A DNA stretch of 64,000 nt from Owenia fusiformis (Eukaryota; Annelida; Polychaeta; Sabellida; Oweniidae), in contig CAIIXF020000011.1 in assembly GCA_903813345.2 (NCBI GenBank), forward strand, positions 2,010,571 to 2,074,570. The letters are read 5' to 3'. A program made the translations under genes and the position numbers. The notes beneath the pieces are model-generated. The model saw nothing but the letters and a program-made list of their open reading frames with translations, was not told the origin of the DNA and made no database searches. Shown here piece by piece: positions 24,075-36,032 of the stretch. The stretch's first letter is position 1; each line of letters starts with the position of its first letter.

Positions 24075-24088
24075 AAAAGGGGGAGCAG
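24075..24088 (+). promoter_or_regulatory. Polypurine tract
   Basis: AAAAGGGGGAGCAG immediately precedes the 3' LTR start (TGTGATG). This is the expected place and composition for the plus-strand primer. Confidence 0.85.
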
Positions 24089-26427
24089 TGTGATGATCCT
24101 CCCATACTTAATACAATGTTATGTGATTATTCTGGAGGATTATCACTTTGTTTTAATTGCTCTTACCTTTATTTATCAATTATGTTTGTAGATACTTCAT
24201 AATTCAGGAGTTTGTTCAGAATTTTCTTATATTCACTACTTCCTTGTTTGTTGATAGTCTCATTAAAACATTTATATGTGAATTTCCAACACTAGGCACA
24301 TTATGTCAACTTTATATCAAATGTTGGTCATGTTATTGTTTATTTTAGCAATATTTAATGTTTATTATGTGTGATTGTTTATAGGGGCCAAACTAAAGCG
24401 ATTACATTTTATTTTGAGACTATAAAATTTTGCCTAGATTTGCATGAATCATCAGTTCTTCAGTGAGACTTTGAATCACCGGCAAGTAACAGGAATTAAC
24501 TTTCTCTCTGCATTTTGGATTTAATACACATACATATTGGATATATAACATCTTATTAGATACACTAACCTAGGTGAACGGGTTGGTAAGGTAATGGAAT
24601 TACTTTTACTCTAAAACAGAGGAACTGTTTATACTTTTTCCTTGTTGGTGAATCTTCTGATTTCTCTCACTCATTTAGCTTCATTTACATTAGCATAAAT
24701 TCATTTAAACCACGTTGAAGGTTATTATATCAGGTTCTAAAAGAATATTCAGGACCATTTTGTTTGATTACGACTTTGATTTCGATCTGCCTGGTCACGC
24801 CTTGACTCAAACTGTGGCTGTACGTATTATAGCAGATTGATTTGAACTTTCAGACATTTTATTTCTAATTAAACCCTCATAAGCATTGAGTGAGCTACGT
24901 GTACATTCTTGTGAGAAGCATTTCTGATTCATTTGAAATTTACAGATTGACCTACATGTATATTTAAGATTCAATCGCCAACTTGGTATTTTTGGCTTTA
25001 TCTTATATAATTTGAGGGTAATATCTGCTTGCCAGTGTTGATTATTTGAGTCACTGGAATATTCATACTTAAAATCTACATTTTGAACTGAAAACTTGAG
25101 AGAACTATCAGCTATTTATTTCACTTTTATATATATCGCAACTGCCTAATGTATTCCATATATCCCCAAGGTCGGGTTTGATTTGTTGTAATTAAGCTAT
25201 GGCAATTTATTTGCTGCTACGCTGTTAGTGCGTGGCTCTCGAAATAAGATACAACCCCCCCCCTCAGCATAGTCTTGAAGAATTTGAACAAGCGTTGCAT
25301 ATTTAACTGTACCAATAATATTTGTGCCACTAAAATATTCACTCTGTATATGAGAATTACATTGTAAATTGCAACTTGTGAGAAACATTGGCTATATTTG
25401 TTCCCAAAGTTTTACTATTATTGCATGTAGTATTATTTCACATTTTATTCTAAATATTCCCGAGACGAGTTGGTTTGGGGTGATCAAGGCAATCTTCATA
25501 TTTGCTGACACTCTTTAGGGGATCTGTGTTGCACCTGGTTAGTATCATCAGGCATGGACTAGTTACGATTTTTTAGTTGTAAAACAGCTTCACAGCATAA
25601 CCATCTTTTGAGCGCTCCATTCATTTCACTGGGCATATTTTATTTATCTTAATCTTGATTGCACGAATACTGAAATTCTGAAAGAATCTAGCAATTGTTA
25701 TATTTTTCACTTCATTACAGAGTTATTTAAATATTTCCGGGGTAAGGTCATTATACAGAGTAGGAAGGGCAATTAATTGGCTGCTACTTTTGTTTGTCCC
25801 AGGGAACTAAACATAGCCAGTGTCAGTATCAAGTTGCTCATATAAAGCCTCACAGCCTATTTGATCTGTGTGTGCCTTTGTAATTACTGTGAGTCAATTC
25901 CATTTCAAGTGTTGCATCACTTTCTACAGTTTTTGTCCCATTTGCTACACAGTGACTATCCGACCATCCCTTTATATTTTCATTGCACTAATCAAACCCC
26001 TACTAATTAGACAGGTCATTTTACCAAGTGAGGAAAACTGGCAGGCAGAATTAAGAGTATCAAGTTACGTTATAGTTTGCATTGAATTTCCTAGATACAC
26101 TGAATTTCATAAGTGTATTTGACTGAAAAGAACGTTACTTTCTGTTGTTTTGCATAACTGACGGTAAATCTATGTAGAATTGTGTAACCAAACACATGTA
26201 TATATTTTGAAATAGAGTTGAATTATATCCATTTTATATAATTTCCCATTACATTCTCTGTTGTGTTGAATGCTTGTGTAGGGTGAATGTGGATATAGAT
26301 CAGTGTTTGAAAAGACCCCCATTCCCATATATTTTACAATCTATTGTCAAGCTAGACCATTAAAAATCCAAATACTTGATAGCTGGGTAACCCAGGACCA
26401 CGCTACCCAACACCCTGGGTTGCCACA
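24089..26427 (+). repeat. 3' LTR
   Basis: Same 2339-bp sequence as 18590-20928. One substitution was noticed by eye (cagagaaactg at about 19123 against cagaggaactg here). It is followed by TATG, matching the 4 bases before the 5' LTR. Confidence 0.93.
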
Positions 26428-26683
26428 TATGGGCATGTCGTGATACAAAATTCGAATTCAAACAGCCGCCATTTTGTTCACTTCAACATTTGAATCGTGA
26501 ACTTTGGTCTTATTTTCTCACGAAAAAATCCAAAACTAACAAGAAATGTCGAGATATTGGTTCGAATCCTTTGAACTGTTCATTTTGAATTTATAGTCGG
26601 TTTTAATTTCAGAAAAAACGACATTTCGACGTTTTCATTGTTGGAAAATATCGAGTTTCGATCCTGGGAGCTAATCCTTTTTG

Positions 26684-27600
26684 GAGCCGTACAATACTGT
26701 TCTTGAAATTTCCCCAAATGTTGTATCGGAACCATTGATTTCACTTTCAGTTGGAATGTGTTCTTTCCACTTTCGCACAAAAAGATGAATTGCATAATTG
26801 TTATGCCAATTATAGTGTGTAGGGAATATCAGGAATATCAGATTGATTTCTTTCGGTGATGGTCGATTGAGAGACGTCATCTTGATGTGAATATCTTCGG
26901 GAAATCGTGAAGCAATTTTGTCTGCCATGCGTCCACTATTATACCCCCATTTTGATCTTTGATCATCGACATAATTGTTGATCCATATTTTCAAGAATTT
27001 TGAACCTGGTTCCGAGATGATGATCCCACCACATAAAAGAACAGTTTCATTCAAGCTTTCAGACCCCATTGTGAATGAGTGTACGCGCAGAGGATCAAAT
27101 GATCGTAAAGCTATCACAATCTAAATAAATACCCCCTGTTCTGTTAAGTATGATAAGTCTATCAATATAACTGGCTGAGGTATCTTCAAAAAAATGAATT
27201 TGCTTACCGAACAAACTACTTGTAGGAGAACGATGGATAATCTCAAAAGTTGATATCTCAGTTGTTCGATTCCAGTAATGTCCATTTGGAGTGCAATTTG
27301 TGTGGAACATAATTTTTGATGGTCTAATGAACTTTGATGCACTCAGTATGCTAAGATACTGTATAAATGTCCACTGAGAGGATTTCCTTGAATACCATAT
27401 ATAGTGTACTATATTAGGTACTTTGTCTTGAAGATTCTCTGTAGTTTCAAAACGACCAGATCCAGGAGGAACAACAGTCCTTCAGTATGTTTCGCATCCA
27501 TTGTCGAGGTTGCTTTCCTTTAAGTGTCGGACACATATGTAAATACATAAGCTAGTGTAAACATTCCCAGTATAACACACAAACGATGTGCTCTTTTCAT
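26684..27600 (-). pseudogene. Golgi-type glycosyltransferase (DXD, GT32-like), broken
   Basis: Read on the minus strand from an ATG at 27600, a hydrophobic signal-anchor-like N terminus (RLCVILGMFTLAYVFTYV) suggests a type II Golgi protein. After a frameshift come NGCETY, an in-frame TGA (plus 27482-27484), VPNIVHYIWYSRK, FHTNCTPNGHYWN, IDRLIILNRTGGIYLDCDS with the D-C-D metal motif, a frameshift near 27100, RSFDPLRVHSFTMGSES, GGIIISEPGSKFLKIW, HYNWHNNYAIHLF and TFGEISRTVLYGS. This matches DXD sugar transferases of the Gly_transf_sug/GT32-like family abundant in marine invertebrates. It appears intronless over about 305 codons. The reading is cut at 26684 by the hAT-like MITE; the original tail seems to lie at 18499-18537. 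Confidence 0.8.
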
Positions 27601-28205
27601 GTTAGAATGTGTAATGTACGCTATTCCTTAGATTATCTATGTATTGCACTGTCGCTTGTATTGCATAATAGAGAGGGTTCGCACAATGGATGATGCCTAA
27701 AACGAATTCGCAACCGCATCTCATTTTAATTGATCTACATGCACTTTAATTGTTCTACTACGCACGGAGGATGCGTCACAGATTTTAAATACGTTGGGCT
27801 AAAGACGTTATACGAAACCTCCTTACTAGTACTTTAAAATGAATGAAAGAAGTTGAGGGGGGGGGGTATGTAGGGTGACTCTGTCCGTATATCCGTACGT
27901 CTGTACGTCCATGGGCAATAACCCAAATACCGTTGGACCAATGCCATTCATATTTATACCTGAGACTAATATACAGTTTATACGTATATGCCCCGTGGGA
28001 TGTGCTTAAAAGCTAATTTTCAAAATTGATATGTTTTAAAAGCAAAAAAGCTATATAGGATATTGATTAAGTTCAAAATCTAAATACAGAGTGATCCAAA
28101 ATATCATTTACACATTTGACAACGTAGAATTATCTAACGACGGTAAAATTTCCCAGTATTTTTTCATGGACCTGTCCTACGGATATGTAAGTTCTGTGTG
28201 CAGAG
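27601..28205. other. Intergenic, dispersed-repeat fragment
   Basis: No gene seen. Around 27880-27930 there is a gtccgtatatccgtacgtctgtacgtcc stretch, resembling in style the tccatccgtccgtctgtctg repeat at 57720. Both are probably fragments of dispersed repeats. Confidence 0.4.
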
Positions 28206-30223
28206 CTGTCAAGTGTCCCGCGAATGGCGGGATTATCCCGCGAATTTGATCAAAATTAGGCTAATTCGCGTGTCCCGCATTGTCCCGCGAAGTCCCGCAA
28301 AATGTGGCTTTGACCTCCGCGAATTTCCGAAATTGTTGCAATCCCCTATATTTTGATTATCTTATCTTATATAAGAAACTAAGTTTTTGCACTTTTGAGG
28401 AGTAAAGTTTACCTAATTTTAAGTACCTAGCATGCTGTTGTTTGGTATCAAAATAAAGGGGAAGGATTCAACTTTCATTTTAATTACGAAAATAGGGATG
28501 TAGGTCACAAATAGTTCCAACGTTGGCCTTTTTACTAACCGTGTGGCCTTCATCTCAGAACTGAGCAAATGTTAGCAAACGCGAGTTACAATAAATGGAC
28601 GCTGATATCTAGAAAGGGTTTGTATAAAAAACCGGGTACCGGGTAGTAAATCCTCCATGCTGGGTTCAAACTTGGTACCCGGTACCCGGTCAATAAAAAA
28701 CGGGTACCCAAAAAACGAAAAATACGAATATATAACATAATTAGATTATGAGAAAACGTGTAAGATTTGTTTTGAATTTGCAAAAATGTATGTAACATGA
28801 TTCAAAATTGAGCTAGAAGCTTCAAATAAAAAGCATATTTTAAGGCACTTTTCTTCCTCTATCGTTATGGCCATATTTTCATTGGTTATGGGGGGGGGGT
28901 GCGATCGCACCATCGCACCCTCTCCTGGCTACGCCTATGACATTGTAAGACATAACAATTTACAATTCAGTGGACATTTTGTCATAAATTGGGATAACTT
29001 AAATTATGATTAATAATCAAAATCTTACACGTTGCATCATGTAAATTAACACACGTCACCTCTCTGCTAAAGCAACGATAGCTATTTACAGATTTAAATC
29101 ATAATCAAAACAATTCACGTACCAACATACGAACTATTGAAAATAGAGTAAGATTGATTTGTCTTGTTTTTCAAATCGTCTTACAATGTCATTGGCGTAG
29201 CCAGGAGGGGGTGCGATCGCACCCCCCCCCCCTTCATTACCAATGGAAATATGACCAAGATGATAGAGGAAGAAAAGAGCCTTAAAATGCTTTTTATTTG
29301 AAGCTTCTAGCTCAATTTTGAAGGAAGTTACATACATTTTTGTAAATTCAAAACAAATCTTACACGTTTTCTAATGATCTAATTATGTTGTGTATTCGTA
29401 TATTTCGTTTTTTGGTTTTTTCGACCGGGTACCAAGTTTGAACCCAGCATGGAGGATTTACTACCCGGTACCCGGTTTTTTATACAAACCCTATCTAGAA
29501 AATTAACCTCATTCCCTATAATTTGATGTAGATTAATCGAACCCCTATATTTCAATTGAAAGCCCATACCTACAGTATATGAATAGGTACATTTTAATAT
29601 ATAACATTATGGGGGTAAGCGTTTCATAGTTGGTCACGACGCCAGAAGTGCAACGTATTGTTCCGAATTTTTTAATTTCGTGTTAGATTACGGTAATCAC
29701 ACCTGAAGCATGGTTTTTGTTTTTGATAAATTACAATAAAGTTTAATAATATTCCTATGCGTATTTTGTGAAATTGTGTTGACGTTTATTTAAGTTACAA
29801 TGTAAAGGTGCATTATATTTGATTAATCAGTATCTGAAAGTTTGATTTAAGTACTTCTACACGCTTTTACATTAGTCCCAATCACGCAAATCCCTTGAAT
29901 GTCCCGGGACATCCTGCAAATTTAGGTGGATGTCCCGCGAAATCCCGCAAATTTAGGGCACTTTGTCTAAAAAATCTGTCCCTCTATGAAGTTTTTGGTG
30001 GTACACCTGTTAACTGTCCCGCAATTAGGGTGTTTGTCCCTCGAATGGTCCCGCGAAATCCCGCGAATTTGATAAAAAAAAACTCCTATTAGCGCAATCA
30101 CGCAAATCCCTTAAATGTCCCGCAAAATCCCGCGAATTTAGTAGATGTCCCGCAAAATCCCGCGAATTTTGGGCACTGGGTCTAAAAAATCTGTCCCGCG
30201 AGAAAATCTTTAGGGGTTGACAG
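28206..30223. mobile_element. TCCCGCGAA-rich element split by a hairpin element
   Basis: Clusters of tcccgcgaa(a)tcccgcaaattt motifs occupy 28210-28330 and 29880-30215. The outer ends carry inverted ctgtcaa / ttgacag. The middle is taken up by the fold-back element at 28605-29505. The structure suggests one repeat family interrupted by another. Confidence 0.5.
28605..29505. mobile_element. Fold-back element, arms about 340 bp
   Basis: The left arm (28605-28955) carries tctagaaagggtttgtataaaaaaccgggtaccgg, gaagcttcaaataaaaagc and ggtgcgatcgcacc. The right arm (29165-29505) carries their complements in reverse order. About 210 bp of loop separates them. No ORF of note. Confidence 0.8.
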
Positions 30224-30910
30224 TACTGTGTGTGGTGTACGTTTATTTTGATATACCGCCTTAATGAGAACATGGGCCAATAGCTTGTGATGTGCTAAAT
30301 CAAAGGTTGAAATCTAAAAAATAAAAGTTCGCTACAGGCGAACCTATGCACCAACAAGAACTGGTTTGATTAATAATCAATAGGTGGTAAACATAAAGCT
30401 CATTGGTGTTGAATCGCTGTAGTCAATTGCACATTTGATTTGTTTGCGTATAAAAGAATAAATGCTTCATCTTTTTAGGTGGGGTGCCAGAAATTTTGTG
30501 ATTTCTGGCCACTTGTGAAATATAACTCCCAAAACAAAATTTCCTAAATATTTTTCAAATTTCTCTTTTCTGTGCATGGGGTAGGGGGTAGCACCCTCAT
30601 ATTACTAATTCGAGATGTCATTTGGTGATTTCTTTGCACTTCAAATGTCTAATATATATAAGTTGAAATGAATAAAAAGTATTTTAATGTCATATTTGAA
30701 ATCTACGCGTGATGTAAAAGTACTACATCTAGAAATATGGTTTCGATAATTGTTGATCAACATTGAAATTATATTTTGGAAAATGGGCCTTCTAGGAGTT
30801 CGGGGAGATTCCCCGCAGTCCCCATGTTAGTGAGCGCATTGCATTATAAGATAAAATTCAAAAATAAATCATGGCGTAGAATATTGGAAATAGTCACTGT
30901 AGTGTCTGAT
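30224..30910. other. Intergenic, nothing recognised
   Basis: AT-rich sequence between two fold-back elements. No coding or repeat signal beyond short A/T runs. Confidence 0.4.
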
Positions 30911-33900
30911 GCTGTCCCCAGCTCCGATTTCGGTGATCGGCTAGTATAAAAGGTTTGAGGGTATCATTTTGTTCCAGACACTCTTTAGAGTAAATTATCC
31001 TAACTTGAGTAAAAATGTGTGGTAAGTAAATTCGCTATGGGCAGTTAAAGAGGCGCCATCTATTCATTTTCAAACAGGGGGTAGGGGTATAAAATAATTT
31101 TTAACACATTTTAATAGTAAAATGACATTGAAATACTAATAAAATCTTATCAAAAACATTATTTACAATCAGTATGAATTTTCTTGTGTGGATTAGGGTG
31201 AAAATAAGGGCATATCTTGAAATTCACTACAGGGGCGCCACCTATTTTCATACTTCTGCCACGTGTAATAACTTATTTTAGATTCGTTAAGGTACGAAAT
31301 GTACTGAAAAAATTCATTCTGAAGAACCTATATATGTTCATATCACATACTTAAAATTGGATCAATAGCTTTTGTACTGGCGAAGAAAAAAATTATTGAA
31401 ATTTAAAATTGTGGCATCATGCAGGATAGGGGTGACCATATCTCACATTATTAACTTCCAAAATATGGAGCATATGTATCTCAAATGTACTCAAAATGGT
31501 GTATGTACTCTTACTTTGTCATAATATTACTAATAAGAAGTAGAAAAATGATTGTACATTTTAAAAAATATTAATTCTCATTTTGGCTTCTGACGTCCCA
31601 GGGGTGACCATATCTCACCTTAATAACTTCCAAAATATGGAGCATATGTATCTCAAATGTACTCAAAATGGTGTATGTACTCTTCCTTTGTCATAATATT
31701 ACTAATAAGAAGTAGAAAAATGATTGTACATTTTAAAAATATTGATTCTTATTTTGGCTTCTGACGTCCTATGGGTGACCATATCTCACCTTAATAACTT
31801 CCAAAATATGGAGCATATGTATCTCAAATGTACTCAAAATGGTGTATGTACTCTTGATTTGTCATAATATTACTAATAAGAAGTAGAAAAATGATTGTAC
31901 ATTTTTAAAAATATTGATTCTCATTTTGGCTTCTGACGTCCTAGGGGTGACCATATCTCACCTTAATAACTTCCAAAATATGGAGCATATGTATCTCAAA
32001 TGTACTCAAAATGGTGTATGTACTCTTGCTTTGTCATAATATTACTAATAAGAAGTAAAAAAATGATTGTACATTTAAAACAATATTAATTCTCATTTTG
32101 GCTTCTGACGTCCCAGGGGTGACCATATCTCACCTTAATATAATATAATAACTTCCAAAATATGGAGCATATATCTCACATGTGCTCAGAATGGTGAATG
32201 TACTCTTGCTTTGTCATAATATTACTAATAAGAAGTAAAAAAAATAATTGTACATTTAAAATAATATTGATTCTCATTTTGGCTTCTGACATCCCAGGGT
32301 CGACCATATCTCACCTTAATAACTTCCAAAATATGGAGCATACGTATCTCAAATGTACTCAAAAAGGTGTATGTACTCTTGCTTTGTCATAATATTACTA
32401 ATAAGAAGTAGAAAAAAATGATTATACATTTCAAAAATTTTAATTTTAGCTTCTTACGTTCCTGGGTAATCATATTGCACCATATAATAATAATAATAAC
32501 TTCTAAGATACGTAACATATAATCCTCAAATATTCTCAGAAAAGTCCTGTCTTTTTCATATTACTAATGAAATGTAGAAAAATGATTGCATTTTTTTAAA
32601 AATTTTTAATTTAAGCCTCTGGTGTCCCAGGGGCTATCTCACCTTTATAACTCTCACAATATGCAACATATGCATCTCAAATGTGAGCTCAAAATGGTCT
32701 TGTTTTGTCATATTTATTGAGAATCATGAAATCAACAGTTCAGAATCAATGGATTTTGACTGTCTCCTCTACAGCTACATATAATTCAGGGCAAATAATA
32801 TCTGCCTTCAAATATTTGCATCTGCTCCCCAAACACCCTTTACAAGTACAATGGATGAGATTATTCCCTTGCATACATTGGACCCAACATCTTTTGTAAT
32901 CCATACAGGAATCCTTTTTGCCTGTCAATAGTGGGAGTACTTTACTCCATTTATGAAGTAATGGCAACTGCTAATGTAAGGTGTTAATATGTTATCCTGT
33001 GGCCTGCAATATATGCACCTTGGATTATACACTGAATTAAGGGATTTTGAGTATGTAAAATATGGGAAAAGGAGCTCTTTGTAATGATAAATCTTTCTAG
33101 CCACATTAACATTCTCTAGTTTGCATGTTTGTCATACAATATACATTGATTGTAATGAAATATTAATCTATGATTGTGATGCCCCACACTTCTAGGGTCC
33201 CAAAGAAGAGATTAGCTTTTGGAACAATTGCATTATTCTTGGCACGGTAGGCCATACAGTGAATACAATTGTTGAGATTGGGCAATAACAATATAGCATA
33301 TCATGACAAACCATGCAAACTAGAGAATGTCAATCAGGATTAGAAGTGACTTATCGCCCTTGTAATTTAGCAGTGGGACAGTTTGGTGTATGTTTGGGCA
33401 TAAATGCGCCTTTTAGGCCTAATTTTTCAGGATGTTATCAAAATTTTGGGTCAGATTTGGAGTTAAGGGGCCAATTTTTGTAAATGAGGCTAGGCTACTC
33501 ACACTACTGATAGGCTACCAGTATACAAAAGATGTTGCATCCAAGGCATGCAAAAGACTTATCGTCCATTGTTCCTGTAATATAAGGAGTGTTTGGGGAG
33601 ACGATGCAAATATTTGAAAGTAGATCTTATTGTCTCTTGGCTATATGTAGCTGCATCCTTCAGGGGAGACAGTCAAATCCATAAATTCTGAACTTCTGAT
33701 TTCATGAATCCAATAAATATGACAAAACAAGACAATTTATACCATTTTGGGCACGCATTTGAGTTGCATATGTTGCATATCGTGAGAGTTATATCAAAGT
33801 GAGATATAATTGCCCCTGGGATGTCAGATTCAGAAGCTAAGATGAAAATTTCAATTAAAAAAAGGTGTAATAATTTTTTTTACATCTCATGAATAGCATT

Positions 33901-35164
33901 ATGACAAAGCAAGACTATGTGCCCCATTTTTGGTATATTTGAGTTGTATATGTTACATAATTTTAGAAGTTATTCAGGGACGTCAGAAGCTAAATGTATA
34001 ATCATTTTTTTACTTCTTATTAGTATAATATTATGACAAAGCAAGAGTACATACACCATTTTGAGTACATTTGAGATACATATGCTCCATATTTTGGAAG
34101 TTATTAAGGTGAGATATGGTCACCCCTGGGACGTCAGAAGCCAAAATGAGAATTAATATTTTTTCAAAATGAGCAATCTTTTTCCTACATCTTATTAGTA
34201 ATATTATGACAAGACAAGACTATATACACCATTTTGTGCATATTTGAGATACAAATGCTCAATATTTTGGAAGTTATTAAGGTGAGATATGGTCACCCCT
34301 GGAACGTCAGAAGCCAAAATGAGAATTAATATTTTTTAAAATGTACAATCATTTTTTTTACTTCTTATTAGAAATATTATGACAAAGCAAGAGTGCATAC
34401 ACCATTTTGAGCACATTTGAGATACATATGCTCCATATTTTGGAAGTTATCAAGGTGAGATATGGTCACCCCTGGGACGTCAGAAGCCAAAATGAGAATT
34501 AATATTTTTTGAAATTGTACAATCATTTTTCTACTTCTTATTAGTAATATTATGACAAAGCAAGAGTACATACACCATTTTGAGTACATTTGAGATACAT
34601 ATGCTCCATATTTTGGAAGTTAATCATGTGAGATATGGTCACCCCTATCCTGCATGATGCCACAATTTTAAATTTCAAGAATTTTTTTCTCCCCCGGTAC
34701 GAAAGCTATTGATCCAATTTTAAGTATTTGGTATGAACATATGTATGTCCTTTAGAATGATTTTTTTCAGTACATTTCGTAGCTTAACGAATCTTAAATA
34801 AGTTATTACACGTGGTAGAAGTACGAAAATAGGTGGCGCCCCTGTAGTGAATTTCAAGATATGCCCTTATTTTCACCCTAATCCACACAAGAAAATTCAT
34901 ACTGATTGTAAATAATGTTTTTGATAAGATTTTATTAGTATTTCAATGTCATTTTACTATTTAAATGTGTTAAAAATTATTTTATACCCCTACCCCCTGT
35001 TTGAAAATGAATAGATGGCGCCTCTTTAACTGCCCATAGCGAACTTACTTACCACACATTTTTACTCAAGTTAGGATAATTTACTCTAGCGAGTGTCTGG
35101 AACAAAATGATACCCTCAAACCTTTTATACTAGCCGATCACCGAAATCGGAGCTGGGGACAGCA
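30911..35164. mobile_element. Giant palindrome, about 4.2 kb, with tandem units in both arms
   Basis: The ends are complementary over long stretches: gctgtccccagctccgatttcgg to gaggcgccatctattc on the left, and the reverse complement at about 34985-35164 on the right. Both arms contain tandem units of about 175 bp (left 31427-32470, right about 33990-34660), and the complementarity continues to a centre near 33.1-33.2 kb. Each end has a TATAAAAGG motif (30945 on +) followed by ATGTGTG|gtaag. No transposase-like ORF is present. Confidence 0.8.
31427..32470. repeat. Tandem repeat of about 175 bp, left palindrome arm
   Basis: About six units built on gaccatatctcaccttaataacttccaaaatatggagcatatgtatctc, ctttgtcataatattactaataagaag and ggcttctgacgtccc. 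The units diverge towards the palindrome centre. The inverted set occupies about 33750-34660. Confidence 0.85.
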
Positions 35165-35340
35165 CTATGTCATAAATCCCGGGACAATGAATCTCGGATC
35201 CAAGTACGTCATTAATGGTCGAAAATCAAAATATTGACAAGGATCCGTTGAATCCTAAGAAAATAAATGATTTGCTAAAAAGTTATTAAGATTTTAAATT
35301 TTGATGAAGACTGCTCTCCATTGAAATCTTTGGACCATGA

Positions 35341-35528
35341 CAAGGAGGATTGGCTCCCAGAATGCAACACCGATATTCTGCAAAACAATCACCTAGCGAT
35401 AGCTTTGTTGGAGAGTATCGGGTCATTCTCCATGCAGTCGTACAAATTATACAGACACGAATAGCAAATGACGCATGCGTGGAGATTAAAGAATATCGAG
35501 TTGGAACCCTGGCTTCCAATCCTCCTTG
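35341..35528. mobile_element. hAT-like MITE, 188 bp
   Basis: It begins caaggaggattggctcccag and ends ctggcttccaatcctccttg. A perfect 8-bp duplication flanks it (gaccatga at 35333-35340 and 35529-35536), as is typical of hAT elements. No coding capacity. Relatives lie at 1042-1291 and at the split copy 18539/26683. Confidence 0.85.
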
Positions 35529-35536
35529 GACCATGA

Positions 35537-36005
35537 AATGTCGATTTACGCGCATAATAAAGACACAGTTTCATTGAAATATGGCTTTAAGAAAAGAAAT
35601 CTATAACATCGCAAGCATCACAACAAAATATATTTTTAGATTAATGTAACTTTATAAATGTAGGGAAATGTAGTTTGTATAATTGTAATCTGGCCATCCC
35701 CTGATAACACAGTGGCCGTTAAGCACATCAGACAAGGTAGAGTAAAGGGACATGGAGCTCAATATTTTTTTCTATTGTTGAACTTGGATTTATCTGTTTT
35801 TTTCTAAACACGTGCATTTGACAATAAGTGCTGAAATGAAATTTAACTTGTAGTTTACATTAGGCTACATATTATGAACTGCAGTCCCGGGAAACTTATA
35901 AATCTGAAAAAACGCAATGAACGAAAAGAGTTTTATTAGCGTAATCTGGCCACGATTACTTCCGACCAAGCTCGTTTTGAATATTATTTTACATTTTATG
36001 GAATT
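35537..36005 (+). other. ORC3 upstream region and probable 5' UTR
   Basis: The flank of the ORC3 start codon. No TATA box or other firm promoter element is seen. The transcription start cannot be placed. Confidence 0.4.
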
Positions 36006-36032
36006 ATGAGTACCTCTGGGTCCGTGTCGAAG
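36006..36032 (+). CDS. ORC3: ORC3 exon 1
   Basis: ATG plus eight codons (MSTSGSVSK), then donor gtaaga. The start is chosen because it joins in phase 0 to GCFAF in exon 2, mirroring the short Ser-rich N terminus ending SK|GCF in vertebrate ORC3. Confidence 0.85.

Larger units (their letters stand above)
18590..26427 (+). mobile_element. Gag-only LTR retrotransposon, complete structure
   Basis: Two direct repeats of 2339 bp bound an internal region of about 3.16 kb. It has TG...CA ends and a 4-bp TATG duplication (18586-18589 and 26428-26431). A primer site starts 2 bp after the 5' LTR, a polypurine tract directly precedes the 3' LTR, and there is one intact gag-like ORF. No protease, reverse transcriptase, RNase H or integrase was found in the 1.4 kb after gag, so it is a non-autonomous element that must use another element's Pol. 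The two LTRs differ at only one base noticed by eye, implying very recent insertion. Confidence 0.9.
18539..26683. mobile_element. hAT-like MITE split by an LTR retrotransposon
   Basis: The MITE's left end (caaggaggattggctcccag, 18539-18589) nearly matches the 188-bp MITE at 35341. Its right end (ctcgatatt complement ... ctgggagctaatcctttttg, to 26683) is the inverted partner. Imperfect 8-bp direct repeats flank it (gagctgta 18530-18537, gagccgta 26684-26691). Without the LTR element it would be roughly 300 bp. Confidence 0.65.
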
